Source: Rhodoferax sp.
GTDB lineage: Bacteria; Pseudomonadota; Gammaproteobacteria; Burkholderiales; Burkholderiaceae_C
Length of the DNA: 64,000 nt
Direction of reading: 5' to 3'
Assembly (NCBI RefSeq): GCF_028688795.1
Contig: NZ_JAQTXM010000004.1
Span: 124,001-188,000, forward strand
The notes under the pieces are model-generated. The model was not told the origin of the DNA. It ran no database searches and worked only from the letters and a program-made list of their open reading frames with translations. Shown here piece after piece: positions 58,595 through 64,000 of the stretch. Made by a program: the position numbers and the translations under genes. Within the stretch, counting starts at the first letter, position 1, and each line of letters begins with the position of its first letter.

Positions 58595-59533
58595 ATGGAA
58601 ACCAATCCGTCCTTCGTCCCACTTGACCAAGCTACGCCGATCATCGAAGAGGCCGTGAAAGAATACGAGAACAACCCGAAAGACGCGCCGATCATTGTAA
58701 TCGACAGCCTCCCACAAGACATGCTCGATGTCGCGATTGAACAAGTTGCTCCAGAAGAACAACAAGAACAAGAACAACCCAAGGAAGCGGTGAACCTCTG
58801 GAAACTGAGCACCGTCCATCGCGTCACACCGGCACGTCAAGCCAAGACTGACAAAGTCAAGCGTCAGAAGAATCCAAGTGCGCAAGCCGATGCCCCAACG
58901 CCGCGCAGCTTCTCATTGCGTGACGCCAAGGCACAGGACTACCTGCAAAAGCTGCTCAAGCGCAATCTGGGTGAAGACGGTGAAGACCACATCAACACGG
59001 CTTCTGCAGCCTTCACCCCGCTGGGAAAGCTGTTACAGATCAATGCCTACTCGCCATTTGAGCACCCTGATCTGGGTCCATTCAAGTCGCTGGGCGGTCT
59101 GTGGTACTACGTCAGCACGGGGTGTGAAGATGAAGTGTTCCGAGGCCTCTCTGGCTACGCGTGCCATTCCCGTGGTCAGTCGATACCGTTCCAAGAGATC
59201 GATGGCTTCAAGTTCATCATCGCAGAAGCGGCTTGGATGAAGGTCCAACAAAACCGCAATCTGCAAGCCATGATGTACCACAACCAGATGCCTTACAAGC
59301 ACTATACGTTTGTGGGTGAAACACGGGCTCGACAGACGCCGTCGATTGCCGCTTGGTATGTGCCAATCATCGAAGAGATTGCGCGGGTGGTCAAGCTCAA
59401 TGCGGGACTGGAAGAAATCCATCAACCTGACTTCTCGTTCTTGGAAAATAACGAACCTGCCGCCTACAAGGAAAAGAGGCCGAATTACGGCTTCCGTCGT
59501 TATGGGCAAAACTACAACCCCATGCACCCTTGA
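58595..59533 (+). CDS. Conserved phage protein, weakly NADAR-like C-terminal domain
   Basis: 312 residues. The first ~130 are Glu/Gln/Lys-rich and probably disordered. The C-terminal domain has LLQINAYSPFEHPDLGPFKS, GGLWYYVSTG, HSRGQSIPF and AAWMKVQQNRNLQAMM. This order (SPF ... aromatic pair ... GR ... K-x-QN-x-x-L) resembles NADAR/YbiA proteins, which act on ADP-ribosylated or riboflavin-pathway N-glycosides, but key residues cannot be confirmed. It is last of a four-gene run starting at 57120. Confidence 0.5.
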   Translation: METNPSFVPLDQATPIIEEAVKEYENNPKDAPIIVIDSLPQDMLDVAIEQVAPEEQQEQEQPKEAVNLWKLSTVHRVTPARQAKTDKVKRQKNPSAQADAPTPRSFSLRDAKAQDYLQKLLKRNLGEDGEDHINTASAAFTPLGKLLQINAYSPFEHPDLGPFKSLGGLWYYVSTGCEDEVFRGLSGYACHSRGQSIPFQEIDGFKFIIAEAAWMKVQQNRNLQAMMYHNQMPYKHYTFVGETRARQTPSIAAWYVPIIEEIARVVKLNAGLEEIHQPDFSFLENNEPAAYKEKRPNYGFRRYGQNYNPMHP

Positions 59534-59551
59534 GTCAATAGACTGACACTG

Positions 59552-59609
59552 CGCCGTATCTGAATCTTATGGTTCAGATACGGCGTATGCTGTCGTCTTA
59601 TTTTTTTTT
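59552..59609 (+). terminator. Rho-independent terminator
   Basis: The 13-bp stem CGCCGTATCTGAA and complement is followed by TATGCTGTCG and then a nine-T run. Confidence 0.85.
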
Positions 59610-59622
59610 AAGGTTACTCACC

Positions 59623-60855
59623 ATGGCTCAAGGTTTAGCAATCTCGGTATTTTCCAGTAAGCCCACAGACAGTCTGTTGGCAGTTGATGCGTACGAGCAA
59701 AGCACTGCTACGGAGAACATGACCGCTGTTAAGGATATCCTTTCTGAGGATCTTGGCAGTGGGTTAAAATCAATTGGCAACTTAGCCGTTGGGCTAAAGC
59801 CAGAAGGGGGCTTAGGCCTCAAATTACCTGAATCCTTAGCAGTAGATGCCAAGGCAGCGCTGAACGACGCTATGGGCCAATCCACAGCCGCCATGAGCGC
59901 TTTCAACTCCATGGCAGGCAGTGCCAAGTCAGCGCTGCTCAGTGGGATTAACAAAGACTTGATTGGTGCTACTGGACTGGGTAGGGTCACTGCAACTTTA
60001 AATGGCAGCATTACAAAGATTGCTTCTACGGATTTAACTTCACTTAAAGGTTTAGGCACGCTCGTGGGAGGGCTTTCAAGTGTGCCGTATTCCTTGAAGC
60101 TGACTGATCCTAAGTCGATGTCTGTCGTGGCTTCGAACATCATGAAGCAGGCCACCATAAAAGGCCTTCCAGACGCGTTTAAAGCCTTCTCAGACGGGAC
60201 TACAGACAAATCAATACTAGGACGAGTAACCAAGGATTTATTGCCTACAATCGTCTCTACGAGCAATGTCAATACGCTGTATAACATCGCCACAGGCAAA
60301 ACCAAAGCCAGCGTAAAAGCCTTCATGCCCAGCTTTGCCATGGACTATGTCAAGGCGTTTAAAAACCCTGGGAAGATGAGCGTAGGCCAAGTATCGTCCA
60401 TGATGCGCACGGTGGGTTCAAGCATGACTGCTATTGACTCCAAGTGGGATAAGTGGGTCACGCCAAAAGGCACAGAGTTGCTCAACATGGACATGTGCAT
60501 GAAAAGCAGTCCTGATTTTCAAACTGCCATCAATCGCACGGCGCAAGCAATGCCTGTCACAAAAGTGAACTCTCCTGGCCTTGGAGATGTCGGGGCCAAA
60601 TTCGTTAACGATGCCACCTCCAGCATGAGTGCCATGATGAGCATGTTCTCTTCTGACAAAGCAGCGCAAAAGAAACAAGCTTATGTCAAAGAAGACGGTA
60701 GTAACAACTTAGGCTTGTTTGGCTTAGGTGTCTATGTCCCACCAGGATTAAGAGCACCAGCAGCACTTCAGGTGAAACAAAGTAAGCCAGCATTAGATGC
60801 CAATGCAGCAGACCGATTAGCGTATGACTTTGGAGATGTAGTCTCCAGTGTGTAA
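59623..60855 (+). CDS. Virion structural protein candidate
   Basis: 410 residues, ATG with AAGGTTACTCACC upstream. Rich in Ser, Ala, Gly, Met and Lys with many short amphipathic helices (SMAGSAKSALLSGINKDLIG). No enzymatic motif. It resembles tail-tape- or internal-type structural proteins by composition only. Flanked by a terminator and an AT-rich gap. Confidence 0.5.
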   Translation: MAQGLAISVFSSKPTDSLLAVDAYEQSTATENMTAVKDILSEDLGSGLKSIGNLAVGLKPEGGLGLKLPESLAVDAKAALNDAMGQSTAAMSAFNSMAGSAKSALLSGINKDLIGATGLGRVTATLNGSITKIASTDLTSLKGLGTLVGGLSSVPYSLKLTDPKSMSVVASNIMKQATIKGLPDAFKAFSDGTTDKSILGRVTKDLLPTIVSTSNVNTLYNIATGKTKASVKAFMPSFAMDYVKAFKNPGKMSVGQVSSMMRTVGSSMTAIDSKWDKWVTPKGTELLNMDMCMKSSPDFQTAINRTAQAMPVTKVNSPGLGDVGAKFVNDATSSMSAMMSMFSSDKAAQKKQAYVKEDGSNNLGLFGLGVYVPPGLRAPAALQVKQSKPALDANAADRLAYDFGDVVSSV

Positions 60856-61077
60856 ATATTTATACACATCACTAATATAGATTGAGAAGCCAGGTGCATC
60901 AACTCTATAAACTACTAAGATATAACAATCTTAATAGGGTAAGGGTTTTATAATTATTATAAGAATTATGCACCTGTAACTTATAAGCTCCATTAAGCCT
61001 GTTAACAGGCTTAAGGTTAGCAGTATAGCACACAAACCATTCACAACAACAAACCCTCCAATTAAACCTCTCTAACC
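60856..61077. other. AT-rich structured intergenic region
   Basis: 222 bases. CAGGTGCAT (60891-60899) pairs with ATGCACCTG (60968-60976) around a 68-base AT-rich segment. A perfect 22-base palindrome centred on GTTAAC lies at 60993-61014. No gene. It could be a regulatory RNA, a replication-related site or an unusual terminator. Confidence 0.55.
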
Positions 61078-61509
61078 GTGATTAATACCACCACCATGAA
61101 CTCAGGACTCTTTCTCATCTTCTCTATTTTGTTTATCCTTTTCTCAGTGATCTCCTACCTGACGGGTGTGTGGATGACCAAGAAACTACTCATTGGGGAA
61201 CACAACACCTTTGGCAACATCTTTATTGATGACCGTATGTTTGTAGAAGCCCCATCAAAAACACGGGTTGACAAAGCACACGACACACTTAGTTATGTCA
61301 AGTACCCTAAGACCCAAGCGATACGAGCCGCTTGTGAAGAATACATTGGCGTGTGTTTGAGTGAAGTGGATAAACAAGACAAGCACGACTCTTACCTGGC
61401 GCGTCAACATTTGGATGAGCAACTCCAAAACTACCATCAAATGAGGAGAGAGGCTGTGGCGTTTCAACAACTGCAAGCTCGCTCACCTTACAAAATCGCA
61501 GGCATTTAA
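61078..61509 (+). CDS. Membrane-anchored protein
   Basis: 143 residues from GTG; the ATG six codons later is equally possible because neither has a ribosome site. One N-terminal membrane helix (about 10-32, LFLIFSILFILFSVISYL) is followed by a soluble charged domain with a C-terminal helical segment. No family recognised. Confidence 0.6.
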   Translation: MINTTTMNSGLFLIFSILFILFSVISYLTGVWMTKKLLIGEHNTFGNIFIDDRMFVEAPSKTRVDKAHDTLSYVKYPKTQAIRAACEEYIGVCLSEVDKQDKHDSYLARQHLDEQLQNYHQMRREAVAFQQLQARSPYKIAGI

Positions 61510-61533
61510 CCCACAGAGAGGAATAAAACAATC

Positions 61534-61869
61534 ATGGATGAAGTCGCAAAACGAGTGAGTGCTGAGCACGATGAGCTCAATGAGAAGATCACAAAGCTGC
61601 GGGCTTACGTAAACAGTCAGAAGTTTACCGAGTTGGCTCAAGCGCATCAGAACTTGCTGTGCAAGCAGCTCGATAGCATGTGTGCTTATTCTGACATCCT
61701 GGCTGCGCGGTTGCGGCTATTTAACTCCACTCATGAAGACATCAATTGGGAAGAGTGGGAAACTTCCCCTGAAGCACCAGTGTTCAATCAGTTGGAAGAG
61801 CATACTTCTGGCGTGTCAGTGGATTGGCTGGATGGGTTTCGCGAAGTAGAAACCTGCAACGACGTATAA
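61534..61869 (+). CDS. Small coiled-coil phage protein
   Basis: 111 residues, ATG with GAGAGGAATAAAACAATC upstream. The N-terminal part (DEVAKRVSAEHDELNEKITK and ALAAR-type continuation to ~70) matches the common short phage coiled-coil pattern E-x-x-EL-x-x-KI-x-KL ... LLxxQ ... MxxYxxIL. An acidic tail follows. Function unknown. Confidence 0.62.
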   Translation: MDEVAKRVSAEHDELNEKITKLRAYVNSQKFTELAQAHQNLLCKQLDSMCAYSDILAARLRLFNSTHEDINWEEWETSPEAPVFNQLEEHTSGVSVDWLDGFREVETCNDV

Positions 61870-61883
61870 GCCTGAGCATACAG

Positions 61884-61931
61884 CATAAAAGCCTTGTAGA
61901 GTACCTTAACAGGCTCTACAAGGCTTTTATG
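61884..61931 (+). terminator. Hairpin, CAGCATAA-clamped
   Basis: The 18-bp perfect stem CATAAAAGCCTTGTAGAG and complement with a 12-nt loop. Confidence 0.82.
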
Positions 61932-62025
61932 ACGCAAGCAGTAACTCGTACTACTAATTACATTAAAGACGCTCTAAAACGCTTTAAATCAGTTTGTTAA
62001 AACAGAGGGTTTGCTTTCTGTAATA

Positions 62026-62047
62026 CAGATTTTTTCAGTTATATATA
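62026..62047 (+). promoter_or_regulatory. Candidate early promoter, copy 4
   Basis: CAGATTTTTTCAGTTATATA then TA: the first 13 bases are identical to copies 1-3, and the 3' part varies. A nested hairpin (ACCTA..GACA-ATGG-TGTC..TAGGT) follows within 15 bases. Confidence 0.6.
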
Positions 62048-62101
62048 CCAAACATGACCTACGACAATGGTGTCTTAGGTGTTGTCCCATTTGGAGTAAT
62101 T

Positions 62102-62332
62102 ATGACTGAAGCACAAGAGGTGTATCGGGAACTGATGCTCGAGGTCCTCAAGCTGCGCAAGCAGCTCAGGGACCTCGAGGTCCAGAAAGTGTTGGCCAGG
62201 CTGGCCAACACCAAAGAGAAGACGACTTATGTCCGCCACCTCGAGGCGGACCTGGGCGCGCAACTGGCGCGCCCGCTGCGCGACAACGACAAGGTTGACA
62301 ACCTTGTCGAAATTCTGCGAGACCTTGTCTAA
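62102..62332 (+). CDS. Small coiled-coil protein encoded by tandem hairpins
   Basis: 76 residues; ATG with TTTGGAGTAATT upstream, preferred over an ATG 16 codons earlier that has no ribosome site. Leu/Arg/Glu-rich helix throughout (YRELMLEVLKLRKQLRDLEV), probably a coiled coil. No family recognised. Seven perfect inverted repeats fill most of its DNA. It is the only gene between the fourth early promoter and a terminator. Confidence 0.65.
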   Translation: MTEAQEVYRELMLEVLKLRKQLRDLEVQKVLARLANTKEKTTYVRHLEADLGAQLARPLRDNDKVDNLVEILRDLV

Positions 62333-62337
62333 GGTCT
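62151..62337 (+). other. Hairpin array within a coding sequence
   Basis: Stems at 62151-62166 (GCAA loop), 62171-62182, 62189-62211 (10 bp), 62231-62251, 62254-62274 (8 bp), 62288-62308 (9 bp) and 62320-62337 (7 bp, containing the stop codon). Confidence 0.9.
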
Positions 62338-62350
62338 TGTAGAACTGCGG

Positions 62351-62393
62351 ATAAGCAGGTAGGGGTAAAACCTTACTTGCTTATTTTTTTTTT
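62351..62393 (+). terminator. Rho-independent terminator
   Basis: A 14-bp stem ATAAGCAGGTAGGG with two G-U pairs is followed by a T-run. Confidence 0.85.
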
Positions 62394-62486
62394 TGCTTGT
62401 TTGTAAATATTTAAAGCAATATATCATTGATTGGAGTAGTAAACTTCTGCTCAAAACAATTCACACTTTTCTTTTCAGAGGAACCT

Positions 62487-63503
62487 ATGTCCGATACCAA
62501 AATCACTGTCATGTATCACAAGAACTGCATTGATGGACTGATGTCTGCAGTGAACTATTATGCGATGTACAAGGAGAAAGACCTTCTCAGTTCCGTGACC
62601 TTCTTGCCTGTGCAGTATGGCGAGCCTCTTCCTCCTCTGGAGCTGATTAAGGACCGCGTGGTGATTGTGTTGGATTTCTCGTTCTCTTATGCGCAGACAC
62701 AAGAAATCATTAAGATCTGCAAACAGTTTTCAATGCTGGATCACCACCAGTCTGCAATTGACAACCTCATGCAAGAGGGACTGTTTCCTGATGCGTTGTT
62801 CAACAGCGCAGCCATTGTCCAATGTACACACCTTGTCGCAGGCGCTAACTACAGAATCTTGATTGACAAGGATAAGTCTGGCGCAACATTGGCGTATTAT
62901 TCGGTGCTGTCATCCATTGCTAATGTGCAAACACTCGCTGCATTAAAATATCTGTCTGTGCGAGTGGCTGACAGAGACCTTTGGAAGTTCGAGTTCCATG
63001 ACTCCAAAGCGGTGCACGAATTCCTGTCCCACATTCGAGGTGATGTCGGTCGTGTCTATGACACTATCTTCAAAACGGTTCAAACGCCTATGCAGGAAAT
63101 TAATGACTGGGTGAATTGGGCAGATGTGCGCGTGACGTTCCGCGAAGAACTGGCCATGAACTATGCGAAGAAAGCTGTGGTCGTGCCTTTCATGGGTTAC
63201 GATACGCCCGTGGTCAACGTAGCGTCTGACTTCGCTAGCCTGGTGGGTGATTTCCTCGGAAAGGAAAATCCCCTGGCAGCGATGTATGTCGTCACGAACG
63301 ACAAAGTGCTGGTGTCTCTGCGCAGCAATCAAGCAACAGGTGTGAACGTCAAGGAGATCGCCGCCAAGTTTGGTGGTGGTGGCCATGATCACGCAGCAGG
63401 CTTCTCTATTCCTCACGACATGATCGGCGTCCTGGTCAAAGGCGAGCTGAGTCCTTGCCATCCGTACTTTGACAAACTTAAGGAGGGTGCAAATGTTCGT
63501 TAA
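62487..63503 (+). CDS. DHH-family phosphoesterase
   Basis: 338 residues, ATG with AGAGGAACCT upstream. DHH motifs: His11-Lys-Asn-Cys-Ile-Asp16-Gly (family usually HxDxDG), Asp63 in VLDFSFS, Asp85-His-His in LDHHQSA, and Asp162/164 in VADRD. The DHHA1 domain has GGGGHDHAAG at 296-305. Such enzymes degrade short oligoribonucleotides (NrnA), pAp or cyclic dinucleotides; the target here is open. The Asn in place of the first motif's first Asp is worth noting. Confidence 0.87.
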   Translation: MSDTKITVMYHKNCIDGLMSAVNYYAMYKEKDLLSSVTFLPVQYGEPLPPLELIKDRVVIVLDFSFSYAQTQEIIKICKQFSMLDHHQSAIDNLMQEGLFPDALFNSAAIVQCTHLVAGANYRILIDKDKSGATLAYYSVLSSIANVQTLAALKYLSVRVADRDLWKFEFHDSKAVHEFLSHIRGDVGRVYDTIFKTVQTPMQEINDWVNWADVRVTFREELAMNYAKKAVVVPFMGYDTPVVNVASDFASLVGDFLGKENPLAAMYVVTNDKVLVSLRSNQATGVNVKEIAAKFGGGGHDHAAGFSIPHDMIGVLVKGELSPCHPYFDKLKEGANVR

Positions 63504-63975
63504 TGACGAGGAGTTTGTTGCGTTAAAAGCCAGGTATAACGAGTACGCAGCTTGTGAGTTTCCGAATTGCGACAAGTTGATGATCCCGGTGTTGCAAAAG
63601 ATCAATACGCTCTGTGGCGTGACCACGATCTTTTGCTGTGAAGGGCATTACGGCCCGGATAACTACGAGGACACCGGCACCAGGATCTACATCCTGTTGG
63701 CGATTGCTGAGGACGGCCTTCCAGTTATCCGAAAGCTGTATGAGCAACTCAGGCAAAAGCTCAACATGACACACCGCTTCGATCTGACGTTCCAGCAAAG
63801 CATTTGGCCAATTGGTGAGAACATTCAAAACTATGCCCAGTTCCTCAGCGCAAAGACATACACCTCGTGCTGTTTGGCAGATGTCTTGACAAACCTCACG
63901 CGAGGCATGTTCGAAGACTGTAAGCTGGAATTCCTTCAAGCAGTCTGTGATTCCGTGGACAACATTAACTGCTGA
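63493..63975 (+). CDS. Conserved phage protein with CEGH motif
   Basis: 160 residues, ATG with AAGGAGGGTGC upstream, overlapping the DHH gene by 11 bases. Contains GVTTIFCCEGHYG (about 41-53), a Cys-Glu-Gly-His motif seen in small phage proteins of unknown function, then a strand-helix unit RIYILLAIAEDGLPVIRKLY. Metal binding is possible. Co-translation suggests a link to the phosphoesterase. Confidence 0.65.
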   Translation: MFVNDEEFVALKARYNEYAACEFPNCDKLMIPVLQKINTLCGVTTIFCCEGHYGPDNYEDTGTRIYILLAIAEDGLPVIRKLYEQLRQKLNMTHRFDLTFQQSIWPIGENIQNYAQFLSAKTYTSCCLADVLTNLTRGMFEDCKLEFLQAVCDSVDNINC

Positions 63976-64000
63976 TCAACTCTTTTACCCACTGCCAAGG

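Overview
The window looks like part of the genome of a jumbo tailed phage of the phiKZ-like type (large myovirus-like phages with their own multi-subunit RNA polymerases). The main evidence is a major capsid protein candidate of about 740 residues, followed two genes later by a protein with the RNA polymerase beta N-terminal motif. In phiKZ the capsid gene (gp120) and the non-virion polymerase beta N-terminal fragment (gp123) are spaced in the same way. Also present are a large portal candidate, tail fibre, spike and PAAR genes, two class Ia ribonucleotide reductase subunits, NAD-dependent DNA ligase, a DnaB-like helicase, a UvsX-like recombinase, a Rad50/SbcC-like ATPase, RuvC and RNase H. 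I saw no rRNA, tRNA, insertion sequence or CRISPR array. The host cannot be named from this sequence.

Layout. 1-14.2 kb (+ strand) holds nucleotide and DNA metabolism genes (nrdA, nrdB, HD hydrolase, NUDIX, ligA) mixed with small unknown genes. Several of these have folds linked to ADP-ribose (two ART-like proteins, a macro-like protein, NUDIX). 14.2-16.8 kb (- strand) carries a DUF551 protein, an unknown and the DnaB-like helicase. 17.5-31.3 kb is a morphogenesis block: capsid, coiled-coil protein, RNAP beta N-terminal part, a large Q/N-rich protein, portal (-) and virion proteins. It ends in ruvC and a CYTH-like gene. 33-39.6 kb (mostly -) holds three related tail fibre genes, PAAR and the central spike. 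39.6-47.5 kb has the Rad50-like ATPase, more virion genes, a spanin-like pair and an RNase H fusion. 47.6-55.2 kb has two related kelch-like genes facing opposite ways, the UvsX-like gene and two clusters of small genes. 55.3-64 kb has a SLOG/DUF2493 protein, unknown genes, a virion-like protein and a DHH phosphoesterase.

Two regulatory systems stand out. First, a conserved AT-rich element (CAGATTTTTTCAATCACATATA and variants) precedes four clusters of small genes and is a good candidate early promoter, with a looser fifth copy at 57.0 kb. Second, at least eight gene ends carry a hairpin clamped by an outer CAGCATAA / TTATGCTG arm with a variable inner stem. Many of these lie between convergent genes and probably act in both directions.

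The most unusual signal is that the small genes behind the early promoters (3.9-4.5, 49.6-50.9, 52.9-53.6 and 62.1-62.4 kb) are packed with perfect stem-loops inside their coding sequence. Many of these have stable tetraloops (UUCG, GNRA), and the hairpins often span the stop codon. Two of these clusters share a duplicated intercistronic leader in which a compensatory base-pair change preserves the stem. This points to selection on RNA structure in immediate-early mRNAs. All functional names come from motif recognition by eye; no search was run.
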